From: Rhynchopus sp. YZ270_cl-10 | Lineage: Eukaryota; Euglenozoa; Diplonemea; Diplonemida; Diplonemidae | Length of the DNA stretch: 64,000 bases | Direction: 5' to 3' | Assembly: GCA_964035575.1 (NCBI GenBank) | Contig: OZ037872.1 | Span: forward strand, 744,001-808,000 | Shown here: piece by piece, positions 19,101 through 32,140 of the stretch | How positions within the stretch are numbered: the stretch's first letter is position 1 | Layout: the number at the start of each line of letters is the position of its first letter | The notes under the pieces: generated by a model | Databases searched by the model: none | What the model was told of the DNA's origin: nothing | What the model saw: the letters and a program-made list of their open reading frames with translations, nothing else | Made by a program: the position numbers and the translations under genes

Positions 19101-20192
19101 GCGTTCTATCGCGCTGTTTTCGTGTGTCTAAAACGCAAGCGTTCTATCGCGCTGTTTTCGTGTGTCAAAAACGCACGCGTTCTATCGCGCTGTTTTCGTG
19201 TGTCTAAAACGCAAGCGTTGTATCGCGCTGTTTTCGTGTGTCTAAAACGCAAGCGTTCTATCGCGCTGTTTTCGTGTGTCTAAAACGCAAGCGTTCTATC
19301 GCGCTGTTTTCGTGTGTCTAAAACGCAAGCGTTCTATCGCGCTGTTTTCGTGTGTCTAAAACGCACGCGTTCTATCGCGCTGTTTTCGTGTGTCTAAAAC
19401 GCAAGCGTTCTATCGCGCTGTTTTCGTGTGTCTAAAACGCAAGCGTTCTATCGCGCTGTTTTCGTGTGTCTAAAACGCACGCGTTCTCTGGCGCTGTTTT
19501 CGTGTGTCTAAAACGCAAGCGTTCTATCGCGCTGTTTTCGTGTGTCTAAAACGCAAGCGTTCTATCGCGCTGTTTTCGTGTGTCTAAAACGCACGCGTTC
19601 TCTGGCGCTGTTTTCGTGTGTCTAAAACGCAACCGTTCTATCGCGCTGTTTTCGTGTGTCTAAAACGCATGCGTTCTATCGCGCTGTTTTCGTGTGTCTA
19701 AAACGCAAGCGTTCTATCGCGCTGTTTTCGTGTGTCTAAAACGCAAGCGTTCTATCGCGCTGTTTCGTGTGTCTAAAACGCACGCGTTCTCTCGCGCTAT
19801 TTCGTGTGTCTAAAACGCAAGCGTTCTATAGCGCTGTTTTCGTGTGTCTAAAACGCACGCGTTCTATCGCGCTGTTTTCGTGTGTCTAAAACGCACGCGT
19901 TCTATCGCGCTGTTTTCGTGTGTCTAAAACGCACGCGTTCTATCGCGCTGTTTCGTGTGTCTAAAACGCACGCGTTCTATCGCGCTGTTTTCGTTTGTCT
20001 AAAACGCACGCGTTCTATCGCGCTGTTTTCGTGTGTCTAAAACGCACGCGTTCTCTGGCGCTGTTTTCGTGTGTCTAAAACGCACGCGTTCTATCGCGCT
20101 GTTTCGTGTGTCTAAAACGCACGCGTTCTCTCGCGCTATTTCGTGTGTCTAAAACGCAAGCGTTCTATAGCGCTGTTTTCGTGTGTCTAAAA
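10184..20192 (+). repeat. Higher-order satellite block 1 (about 10.0 kb)
   Basis: Defined by marker D (CGCACTCGTTCTGTCGCG) at 10184 and the next D at 20193. Inside, marker B (TTAGTGTGTC) is at 12101 and 15628, F (CGCAATCG) at 18868, A (TGTGTCAAAA) at 19161 and C (CGCATGCG) at 19666. It adjoins the left edge of the array. Confidence 0.7.
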
Positions 20193-23100
20193 CGCACTCG
20201 TTCTGTCGCGCTGTTTCGTGTGTCTAAAACGCACGCGTTCTATCGCGCTGTTTTCGTGTGTCTAAAACGCACGCGTTCTATCGCGCTGTTTTCGTGTGTC
20301 TAAAACGCACGCGTTCTATCGCGCTGTTTTCGTGTGTCTAAAACGCACGCGTTCTATCGCGCTGTTTTCGTTTGTCTAAAACGCACGCGTTCTATCGCGC
20401 TGTTTTCGTTTGTCTAAAACGCACGCGTTCTATCGCGCTGTTTTCGTGTGTCTAAAACGCACGCGTTCTATCGCGCTGTTTTCGTGTGTCTAAAACGCAA
20501 GCGTTCTATCGCGCTGTTTTCGTGTGTCTAAAACGCACGCGTTCTCTGGCGCTGTTTTCGTGTGTCTAAAACGCACGCGTTCTATCGCGCTGTTTCGTGT
20601 GTCTAAAACGCACGCGTTCTATCGCGCTGTTTTCGTTTGTCTAAAACGCACGCGTTCTATCGCGCTGTTTTCGTGTGTCTAAAACGCACGCGTTCTATCG
20701 CGCTGTTTTCGTGTGTCTAAAACGCAAGCGTTCTATCGCGCTGTTTTCGTGTGTCTAAAACGCAACCGTTCTATCGCGCTGTTTTCGTGTGTCTAAAACG
20801 CACGCGTTCTATCGCGCTGTTTTCGTGTGTCTAAAACGCACGCGTTCTATCGCGCTGTTTTCGTGTGTCTAAAACGCAAGCGTTCTATCGCGCTGTTTTC
20901 GTGTGTCTAAAACGCAAGCGTTCTATCGCGCTGTTTTCGTGTGTCTAAAACGCACGCGTTCTATCGCGCTGTTTTCGTGTGTCTAAAACGCAAGCGTTCT
21001 ATCGCGCTGTTTTCGTGTGTCTAAAACGCAAGCGTTCTATCGCGCTGTTTTCGTGTGTCTAAAACGCAAGCGTTCTATCGCGCTGTTTTCGTGTGTCTAA
21101 AACGCACGCGTTCTATCGCGCTGTTTTCGTGTGTCTAAAACGCAAGCGTTCTATCGCGCTGTTTTCGTGTGTCTAAAACTCACGCGTTCTATCGCGCTGT
21201 TTTCGTGTGTCTAAAACGCACGCGTTCTATCGCGCTGTTTTCGTGTGTCTAAAACTCACGCGTTCTATCGCGCTGTTTTCGTGTGTCTAAAACGCACGCG
21301 TTCTATCGCGCTGTTTTCGTGTGTCTAAAACGCAAGCGTTGTATCGCGCTGTTTTCGTGTGTCTAAAACTCACGCGTTCTATCGCGCTGTTTTCGTGTGT
21401 CTAAAACGCAACCGTTCTATCGCGCTGTTTTCGTGTGTCTAAAACGCAAGCGTTCTATCGCGCTGTTTTCGTGTGTCTAAAACGCAACCGTTCTATCGCG
21501 CTGTTTCGTGTGTCTAAAACGCAACCGTTCTATCGCGCTGTTTTCGTGTGTCTAAAACGCAAGCGTTCTATCGCGCTGTTTTCGTGTGTCTAAAACTCAC
21601 GCGTTCTATCGCGCTGTTTTCGTGTGTCTAAAACGCAAGCGTTCTATCGCGCTGTTTTCGTGTGTCTAAAACTCACGCGTTCTATCGCGCTGTTTTCGTG
21701 TGTCTAAAACGCACGCGTTCTATCGCGCTGTTTTCGTTTGTCTAAAACGCAAGCGTTCTATCGCGCTGTTTTCGTGTGTCTAAAACTCACGCGTTCTATC
21801 GCGCTGTTTTCGTGTGTCTAAAACGCAAGCGTTCTATCGCGCTGTTTTCGTGTGTCTAAAACTCACGCGTTCTATCGCGCTGTTTTCGTGTGTCTAAAAC
21901 GCACGCGTTCTATCGCGCTGTTTTCGTTTGTCTAAAACGCAAGCGTTCTATCGCGCTGTTTTCGTGTGTCTAAAACGCAAGCGTTCTATCGCGCTGTTTT
22001 CGTGTGTCTAAAACTCACGCGTTCTATCGCGCTGTTTTCGTGTGTCTAAAACGCACGCGTTCTATCGCGCTGTTTTCGTTTGTCTAAAACGCAAGCGTTC
22101 TATCGCGCTGTTTTCGTGTGTCTAAAACGCAACCGTTCTATCGCGCTGTTTTCGTGTGTCTAAAACGCAAGCGTTGTATCGCGCTGTTTTCGTGTGTCTA
22201 AAACGCAACCGTTCTATCGCGCTGTTTTCGTGTGTCTAAAACGCAAGCGTTGTATCGCGCTGTTTTCGTGTGTCTAAAACGCAAGCGTTCTATCGCGCTG
22301 TTTTCGTGTGTCTAAAACGCAACCGTTCTATCGCGCTGTTTTCGTGTGTCTAAAACGCAAGCGTTCTATCGCGCTGTTTTCGTGTGTCTAAAACGCAAGC
22401 GTTCTATCGCGCTGTTTTCGTGTGTCTAAAACTCACGCGTTCTATCGCGCTGTTTTCGTGTGTCTAAAACGCACGCGTTCTATCGCGCTGTTTTCGTGTG
22501 TCTAAAACGCAAGCGTTCTATCGCGCTGTTTTCGTTTGTCTAAAACGCAAGCGTTCTATCGCGCTGTTTTCGTGTGTCTAAAACGCAAGCGTTCTATCGC
22601 GCTGTTTTCGTGTGTCTAAAACGCACGCGTTCTATCGCGCTGTTTTCGTGTGTCTAAAACGCAAGCGTTCTATCGCGCTGTTTTCGTTTGTCTAAAACGC
22701 AAGCGTTCTATCGCGCTGTTTTCGTGTGTCTAAAACGCACGCGTTCTATCGCGCTGTTTTCGTGTGTCTAAAACGCAAGCGTTCTATCGCGCTGTTTTCG
22801 TTTGTCTAAAACGCAAGCGTTCTATCGCGCTGTTTTCGTGTGTCTAAAACGCAACCGTTCTATCGCGCTGTTTCGTGTGTCTAAAACGCAAGCGTTCTAT
22901 CGCGCTGTTTTCGTGTGTCTAAAACGCACGCGTTCTATCGCGCTGTTTTCGTGTGTCTAAAACGCAAGCGTTCTATCGCGCTGTTTTCGTGTGTCTAAAA
23001 CGCAAGCGTTGTATCGCGCTGTTTTCGTGTGTCTAAAACGCAAGCGTTCTATCGCGCTGTTTTCGTGTGTCTAAAACGCAAGCGTTGTATCGCGCTGTTT

Positions 23101-26100
23101 TCGTGTGTCTAAAACGCAAGCGTTCTATCGCGCTGTTTTCGTTTGTCTAAAACGCAACCGTTCTATCGCGCTGTTTTCGTGTGTCTAAAACGCAAGCGTT
23201 CTATCGCGCTGTTTTCGTGTGTCTAAAACGCAACCGTTCTATCGCGCTGTTTTCGTGTGTCTAAAACGCACGCGTTCTATCGCGCTGTTTTCGTGTGTCT
23301 AAAACGCAAGCGTTCTATCGCGCTGTTTTCGTGTGTCTAAAACGCAAGCGTTCTATCGCGCTGTTTTCGTGTGTCTAAAACGCAACCGTTCTATCGCGCT
23401 GTTTTCGTGTGTCTAAAACGCAAGCGTTCTATCGCGCTGTTTTCGTGTGTCTAAAACGCAACCGTTCTATCGCGCTGTTTCGTGTGTCTAAAACGCAAGC
23501 GTTCTATCGCGCTGTTTTCGTTTGTCTAAAACGCAAGCGTTCTATCGCGCTGTTTTCGTGTGTCTAAAACGCACGCGTTCTATCGCGCTGTTTTCGTGTG
23601 TCTAAAACGCAAGCGTTCTATCGCGCTGTTTTCGTTTGTCTAAAACGCAACCGTTCTATCGCGCTGTTTTCGTGTGTCTAAAACGCAAGCGTTCTATCGC
23701 GCTGTTTTCGTGTGTCTAAAACTCACGCGTTCTATCGCGCTGTTTTCGTGTGTCTAAAACGCACGCGTTCTATCGCGCTGTTTTCGTGTGTCTAAAACGC
23801 AAGCGTTCTATCGCGCTGTTTTCGTGTGTCTAAAACGCAAGCGTTCTATCGCGCTGTTTTCGTGAGTCTAAAACGCAACCGTTCTATCGCGCTGTTTTCG
23901 TGTGTCTAAAACGCAAGCGTTCTATCGCGCTGTTTTCGTGTGTCTAAAACTCACGCGTTCTATCGCGCTGTTTTCGTGTGTCTAAAACGCACGCGTTCTA
24001 TCGCGCTGTTTTCGTGTGTCTAAAACGCAAGCGTTCTATCGCGCTGTTTTCGTGTGTCTAAAACGCAAGCGTTCTATCGCGCTGTTTTCGTTTGTCTAAA
24101 ACGCAAGCGTTCTATCGCGCTGTTTTCGTGTGTCTAAAACGCACGCGTTCTATCGCGCTGTTTTCGTGTGTCTAAAACGCAAGCGTTCTGTCGCGCTGTT
24201 TCGTGTGTCTAAAACGCACGCGTTCTCTCGCGCTATTTCGTGTGTCTAAAACGCAACCGTTCTATCGCGCTGTTTCGTGTGTCTAAAACGCAAGCGTTCT
24301 ATCGCGCTGTTTTCGTGTGTCTAAAACGCACGCGTTCTATCGCGCTGTTTTCGTGTGTCTAAAACGCAACCGTTGTATCGCGCTGTTTTAGTGTGTCTAA
24401 AACGCAAGCGTTCTATCGCGCTGTATTCGTGTGTCTAAAACGCACGCGTTCTATCGCGCTGTTTTCGTGTGTCTAAAACGCAAGCGTTGTATCGCGCTGT
24501 TTTCGTGTGTCTAAAACGCAAGCGTTCTATCGCGCTGTTTTCGTGTGTCTAAAACTCACGCGTTCTATCGCGCTGTTTTCGTGTGTCTAAAACGCACGCG
24601 TTCTATCGCGCTGTTTTCGTGTGTCTAAAACTCACGCGTTCTATCGCGCTGTTTTCGTGTGTCTAAAACGCAAGCGTTCTATCGCGCTGTTTTCGTGTGT
24701 CTAAAACGCAACCGTTCTATCGCGCTGTTTCGTGTGTCTAAAACGCAAGCGTTCTATCGCGCTGTTTTCGTGTGTCTAAAACGCAACCGTTCTATCGCGC
24801 TGTTTCGTGTGTCTAAAACGCAACCGTTCTATCGCGCTGTTTTCGTGTGTCTAAAACGCAAGCGTTCTATCGCGCTGTTTTCGTGTGTCTAAAACTCACG
24901 CGTTCTATCGCGCTGTTTTCGTGTGTCTAAAACGCAAGCGTTCTATCGCGCTGTTTTCGTGTGTCTAAAACTCACGCGTTCTATCGCGCTGTTTTCGTGT
25001 GTCTAAAACGCAAGCGTTCTATCGCGCTGTTTTCGTTTGTCTAAAACGCAAGCGTTCTATCGCGCTGTTTTCGTGTGTCTAAAACGCAAGCGTTCTATCG
25101 CGCTGTTTTCGTGTGTCTAAAACTCACGCGTTCTATCGCGCTGTTTTCGTGTGTCTAAAACGCACGCGTTCTATCGCGCTGTTTTCGTTTGTCTAAAACG
25201 CAAGCGTTCTATCGCGCTGTTTTCGTGTGTCTAAAACGCAAGCGTTCTATCGCGCTGTTTTCGTGTGTCTAAAACTCACGCGTTCTATCGCGCTGTTTTC
25301 GTGTGTCTAAAACGCACGCGTTCTATCGCGCTGTTTTCGTTTGTCTAAAACGCAAGCGTTCTATCGCGCTGTTTTCGTGTGTCTAAAACGCAACCGTTCT
25401 ATCGCGCTGTTTTCGTGTGTCTAAAACTCACGCGTTCTATCGCGCTGTTTTCGTGTGTCTAAAACGCAAGCGTTCTATCGCGCTGTTTCGTGTGTCTAAA
25501 ACGCAACCGTTCTATCGCGCTGTTTTCGTGTGTCTAAAACGCAAGCGTTGTATCGCGCTGTTTTCGTGTGTCTAAAACGCAACCGTTCTATCGCGCTGTT
25601 TTCGTGTGTCTAAAACGCAAGCGTTGTATCGCGCTGTTTTCGTGTGTCTAAAACGCAAGCGTTCTATCGCGCTGTTTTCGTGTGTCTAAAACGCAACCGT
25701 TCTATCGCGCTGTTTTCGTGTGTCTAAAACGCAAGCGTTCTATCGCGCTGTTTTCGTGTGTCTAAAACGCAAGCGTTCTATCGCGCTGTTTTCGTGTGTC
25801 TAAAACTCACGCGTTCTATCGCGCTGTTTTCGTGTGTCTAAAACGCACGCGTTCTATCGCGCTGTTTTCGTGTGTCTAAAACGCAAGCGTTCTATCGCGC
25901 TGTTTTCGTTTGTCTAAAACGCAAGCGTTCTATCGCGCTGTTTTCGTGTGTCTAAAACGCAAGCGTTCTATCGCGCTGTTTTCGTGTGTCTAAAACGCAA
26001 GCGTTCTATCGCGCTGTTTTCGTTTGTCTAAAACGCAAGCGTTCTATCGCGCTGTTTTCGTGTGTCTAAAACGCACGCGTTCTATCGCGCTGTTTTCGTG

Positions 26101-29100
26101 TGTCTAAAACGCAAGCGTTCTATCGCGCTGTTTTCGTTTGTCTAAAACGCAAGCGTTCTATCGCGCTGTTTTCGTGTGTCTAAAACGCAACCGTTCTATC
26201 GCGCTGTTTCGTGTGTCTAAAACGCAAGCGTTCTATCGCGCTGTTTTCGTTTGTCTAAAACGCAAGCGTTCTATCGCGCTGTTTTCGTGTGTCTAAAACG
26301 CACGCGTTCTATCGCGCTGTTTTCGTGTGTCTAAAACGCAAGCGTTCTATCGCGCTGTTTTCGTGTGTCTAAAACGCAAGCGTTGTATCGCGCTGTTTTC
26401 GTGTGTCTAAAACGCAAGCGTTCTATCGCGCTGTTTTCGTGTGTCTAAAACGCAAGCGTTGTATCGCGCTGTTTTCGTTTGTCTAAAACGCAAGCGTTCT
26501 ATCGCGCTGTTTTCGTTTGTCTAAAACGCAACCGTTCTATCGCGCTGTTTTCGTGTGTCTAAAACGCAAGCGTTCTATCGCGCTGTTTTCGTTTGTCTAA
26601 AACGCAACCGTTCTATCGCGCTGTTTTCGTGTGTCTAAAACGCAAGCGTTCTATCGCGCTGTTTTCGTGTGTCTAAAACGCAACCGTTCTATCGCGCTGT
26701 TTTCGTGTGTCTAAAACGCACGCGTTCTATCGCGCTGTTTTCGTGTGTCTAAAACGCAAGCGTTCTATCGCGCTGTTTTCGTGTGTCTAAAACTCACGCG
26801 TTCTATCGCGCTGTTTTCGTGTGTCTAAAACGCAACCGTTCTATCGCGCTGTTTTCGTGTGTCTAAAACGCACGCGTTCTATCGCGCTGTTTTCGTGTGT
26901 CTAAAACGCAACCGTTCTATCGCGCTGTTTTCGTGTGTCTAAAACGCAAGCGTTCTATCGCGCTGTTTTCGTGTGTCTAAAACTCACGCGTTCTATCGCG
27001 CTGTTTTCGTGTGTCTAAAACGCAACCGTTCTATCGCGCTGTTTTCGTGTGTCTAAAACGCACGCGTTCTATCGCGCTGTTTTCGTGTGTCTAAAACGCA
27101 ACCGTTCTATCGCGCTGTTTTCGTGTGTCTAAAACGCAAGCGTTCTATCGCGCTGTTTTCGTGTGTCTAAAACTCACGCGTTCTATCGCGCTGTTTTCGT
27201 GTGTCTAAAACGCACGCGTTCTATCGCGCTGTTTTCGTGTGTCTAAAACGCAAGCGTTCTATCGCGCTGTTTTCGTGTGTCTAAAACGCAAGCGTTCTAT
27301 CGCGCTGTTTTCGTGAGTCTAAAACGCAACCGTTCTATCGCGCTGTTTTCGTGTGTCTAAAACGCAAGCGTTCTATCGCGCTGTTTTCGTGTGTCTAAAA
27401 CGCAAGCGTTCTATCGCGCTGTTTTCGTGTGTCTAAAACTCACGCGTTCTATCGCGCTGTTTTCGTGTGTCTAAAACGCACGCGTTCTATCGCGCTGTTT
27501 TCGTGTGTCTAAAACGCAAGCGTTCTATCGCGCTGTTTTCGTGTGTCTAAAACGCAAGCGTTCTATCGCGCTGTTTTCGTTTGTCTAAAACGCAAGCGTT
27601 CTATCGCGCTGTTTTCGTGTGTCTAAAACGCACGCGTTCTATCGCGCTGTTTTCGTGTGTCTAAAACGCAAGCGTTCTGTCGCGCTGTTTCGTGTGTCTA
27701 AAACGCACGCGTTCTCTCGCGCTATTTCGTGTGTCTAAAACGCAACCGTTCTATCGCGCTGTTTCGTGTGTCTAAAACGCAAGCGTTCTATCGCGCTGTT
27801 TTCGTGTGTCTAAAACGCACGCGTTCTATCGCGCTGTTTTCGTGTGTCTAAAACGCAACCGTTGTATCGCGCTGTTTTAGTGTGTCTAAAACGCAAGCGT
27901 TCTATCGCGCTGTATTCGTGTGTCTAAAACGCACGCGTTCTATCGCGCTGTTTTCGTGTGTCTAAAACGCAAGCGTTGTATCGCGCTGTTTTCGTGTGTC
28001 TAAAACGCAAGCGTTCTATCGCGCTGTTTTCGTGTGTCTAAAACTCACGCGTTCTATCGCGCTGTTTTCGTGTGTCTAAAACGCACGCGTTCTATCGCGC
28101 TGTTTTCGTGTGTCTAAAACTCACGCGTTCTATCGCGCTGTTTTCGTGTGTCTAAAACGCAAGCGTTCTATCGCGCTGTTTTCGTGTGTCTAAAACGCAA
28201 CCGTTCTATCGCGCTGTTTCGTGTGTCTAAAACGCAAGCGTTCTATCGCGCTGTTTTCGTGTGTCTAAAACTCACGCGTTCTATCGCGCTGTTTTCGTGT
28301 GTCTAAAACGCAACCGTTCTATCGCGCTGTTTTCGTGTGTCTAAAACGCAAGCGTTCTATCGCGCTGTTTTCGTGTGTCTAAAACGCAACCGTTCTATCG
28401 CGCTGTTTCGTGTGTCTAAAACGCAACCGTTCTATCGCGCTGTTTTCGTGTGTCTAAAACGCAAGCGTTCTATCGCGCTGTTTTCGTGTGTCTAAAACTC
28501 ACGCGTTCTATCGCGCTGTTTTCGTGTGTCTAAAACGCAAGCGTTCTATCGCGCTGTTTTCGTGTGTCTAAAACTCACGCGTTCTATCGCGCTGTTTTCG
28601 TGTGTCTAAAACGCACGCGTTCTATCGCGCTGTTTTCGTTTGTCTAAAACGCAAGCGTTCTATCGCGCTGTTTTCGTGTGTCTAAAACTCACGCGTTCTA
28701 TCGCGCTGTTTTCGTGTGTCTAAAACGCAAGCGTTCTATCGCGCTGTTTTCGTGTGTCTAAAACTCACGCGTTCTATCGCGCTGTTTTCGTGTGTCTAAA
28801 ACGCACGCGTTCTATCGCGCTGTTTTCGTTTGTCTAAAACGCAAGCGTTCTATCGCGCTGTTTTCGTGTGTCTAAAACGCAAGCGTTCTATCGCGCTGTT
28901 TTCGTGTGTCTAAAACGCACGCGTTCTATCGCGCTGTTTTCGTTTGTCTAAAACGCAAGCGTTCTATCGCGCTGTTTTCGTGTGTCTAAAACGCAACCGT
29001 TCTATCGCGCTGTTTTCGTGTGTCTAAAACTCACGCGTTCTATCGCGCTGTTTTCGTGTGTCTAAAACGCAAGCGTTCTATCGCGCTGTTTCGTGTGTCT

Positions 29101-32100
29101 AAAACGCAAGCGTTGTATCGCGCTGTTTTCGTGTGTCTAAAACGCAACCGTTCTATCGCGCTGTTTTCGTGTGTCTAAAACGCAAGCGTTGTATCGCGCT
29201 GTTTTCGTGTGTCTAAAACGCAAGCGTTCTATCGCGCTGTTTTCGTGTGTCTAAAACGCAACCGTTCTATCGCGCTGTTTTCGTGTGTCTAAAACGCAAG
29301 CGTTCTATCGCGCTGTTTTCGTGTGTCTAAAACGCAAGCGTTCTATCGCGCTGTTTTCGTGTGTCTAAAACTCACGCGTTCTATCGCGCTGTTTTCGTGT
29401 GTCTAAAACGCACGCGTTCTATCGCGCTGTTTTCGTGTGTCTAAAACGCAAGCGTTCTATCGCGCTGTTTTCGTTTGTCTAAAACGCAAGCGTTCTATCG
29501 CGCTGTTTTCGTGTGTCTAAAACGCAAGCGTTCTATCGCGCTGTTTTCGTGTGTCTAAAACGCACGCGTTCTATCGCGCTGTTTTCGTGTGTCTAAAACG
29601 CAAGCGTTCTATCGCGCTGTTTTCGTTTGTCTAAAACGCAAGCGTTCTATCGCGCTGTTTTCGTGTGTCTAAAACGCACGCGTTCTATCGCGCTGTTTTC
29701 GTGTGTCTAAAACGCAAGCGTTCTATCGCGCTGTTTTCGTTTGTCTAAAACGCAAGCGTTCTATCGCGCTGTTTTCGTGTGTCTAAAACGCAACCGTTCT
29801 ATCGCGCTGTTTCGTGTGTCTAAAACGCAAGCGTTCTATCGCGCTGTTTTCGTGTGTCTAAAACGCACGCGTTCTATCGCGCTGTTTTCGTGTGTCTAAA
29901 ACGCAAGCGTTCTATCGCGCTGTTTTCGTGTGTCTAAAACGCAAGCGTTGTATCGCGCTGTTTTCGTGTGTCTAAAACGCAAGCGTTCTATCGCGCTGTT
30001 TTCGTGTGTCTAAAACGCAAGCGTTGTATCGCGCTGTTTTCGTGTGTCTAAAACGCAAGCGTTCTATCGCGCTGTTTTCGTTTGTCTAAAACGCAACCGT
30101 TCTATCGCGCTGTTTTCGTGTGTCTAAAACGCAAGCGTTCTATCGCGCTGTTTTCGTGTGTCTAAAACGCAACCGTTCTATCGCGCTGTTTTCGTGTGTC
30201 TAAAACGCACGCGTTCTATCGCGCTGTTTTCGTGTGTCTAAAACGCAAGCGTTCTATCGCGCTGTTTTCGTGTGTCTAAAACTCACGCGTTCTATCGCGC
30301 TGTTTTCGTGTGTCTAAAACTCACGCGTTCTATCGCGCTGTTTTCGTGTGTCTAAAACGCACGCGTTCTATCGCGCTGTTTTCGTGTGTCTAAAACGCAA
30401 GCGTTCTATCGCGCTGTTTTCGTGTGTCTAAAACGCAAGCGTTCTATCGCGCTGTTTTCGTGAGTCTAAAACGCAACCGTTCTATCGCGCTGTTTTCGTG
30501 TGTCTAAAACGCAAGCGTTCTATCGCGCTGTTTTCGTGTGTCTAAAACGCAAGCGTTCTATCGCGCTGTTTTCGTGTGTCTAAAACTCACGCGTTCTATC
30601 GCGCTGTTTTCGTGTGTCTAAAACGCACGCGTTCTATCGCGCTGTTTTCGTGTGTCTAAAACGCAAGCGTTCTATCGCGCTGTTTTCGTGTGTCTAAAAC
30701 GCAAGCGTTCTATCGCGCTGTTTTCGTTTGTCTAAAACGCAAGCGTTCTATCGCGCTGTTTTCGTGTGTCTAAAACGCAACCGTTCTATCGCGCTGTTTC
30801 GTGTGTCTAAAACGCAAGCGTTCTATCGCGCTGTTTTCGTGTGTCTAAAACGCAAGCGTTGTATCGCGCTGTTTTCGTGTGTCTAAAACGCAAGCGTTCT
30901 ATCGCGCTGTTTTCGTGTGTCTAAAACGCAAGCGTTCTATCGCGCTGTTTTCGTGTGTCTAAAACGCAAGCGTTGTATCGCGCTGTTTTCGTGTGTCTAA
31001 AACGCAATCGTTCTATCGCGCTGTTTTCGTGTGTCTAAAACGCAAGCGTTCTATCGCGCTGTTTTCGTGTGTCTAAAACGCAACCGTTCTATCGCGCTGT
31101 TTTCGTGTGTCTAAAACTCACGCGTTCTATCGCGCTGTTTTCGTGTGTCTAAAACTCACGCGTTCTATCGCGCTGTTTTCGTTTGTCTAAAACGCAAGCG
31201 TTCTATCGCGCTGTTTTCGTGTGTCTAAAACGCACGCGTTCTATCGCGCTGTTTTCGTTTGTCTAAAACGCAACCGTTCTATCGCGCTGTTTTCGTGTGT
31301 CTAAAACGCACGCGTTCTATCGCGCTGTTTTCGTTTGTCTAAAACGCAAGCGTTCTATCGCGCTGTTTTCGTGTGTCTAAAACGCAAGCGTTCTATCGCG
31401 CTGTTTTCGTGTGTCAAAAACGCACGCGTTCTATCGCGCTGTTTTCGTGTGTCTAAAACGCAAGCGTTGTATCGCGCTGTTTTCGTGTGTCTAAAACGCA
31501 AGCGTTCTATCGCGCTGTTTTCGTGTGTCTAAAACGCAAGCGTTCTATCGCGCTGTTTTCGTGTGTCTAAAACGCAAGCGTTCTATCGCGCTGTTTTCGT
31601 GTGTCTAAAACGCACGCGTTCTATCGCGCTGTTTTCGTGTGTCTAAAACGCAAGCGTTCTATCGCGCTGTTTTCGTGTGTCTAAAACGCAAGCGTTCTAT
31701 CGCGCTGTTTTCGTGTGTCTAAAACGCACGCGTTCTCTGGCGCTGTTTTCGTGTGTCTAAAACGCAAGCGTTCTATCGCGCTGTTTTCGTGTGTCTAAAA
31801 CGCAAGCGTTCTATCGCGCTGTTTTCGTGTGTCTAAAACGCACGCGTTCTCTGGCGCTGTTTTCGTGTGTCTAAAACGCAACCGTTCTATCGCGCTGTTT
31901 TCGTGTGTCTAAAACGCATGCGTTCTATCGCGCTGTTTTCGTGTGTCTAAAACGCAAGCGTTCTATCGCGCTGTTTTCGTGTGTCTAAAACGCAAGCGTT
32001 CTATCGCGCTGTTTCGTGTGTCTAAAACGCACGCGTTCTATCGCGCTGTTTTCGTGTGTCTAAAACGCACGCGTTCTCTCGCGCTATTTCGTGTGTCTAA

Positions 32101-32140
32101 AACGCAAGCGTTCTATAGCGCTGTTTTCGTGTGTCTAAAA
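20193..32140 (+). repeat. Higher-order satellite block 2 (about 11.9 kb)
   Basis: Markers: D 20193, B 24388 and 27877, F 31003, A 31410, C 31915. The B-to-A spacing (27877 to 31410, 3,533 bp) equals that in block 1 (15628 to 19161) and block 5 (53319 to 56852). Confidence 0.7.
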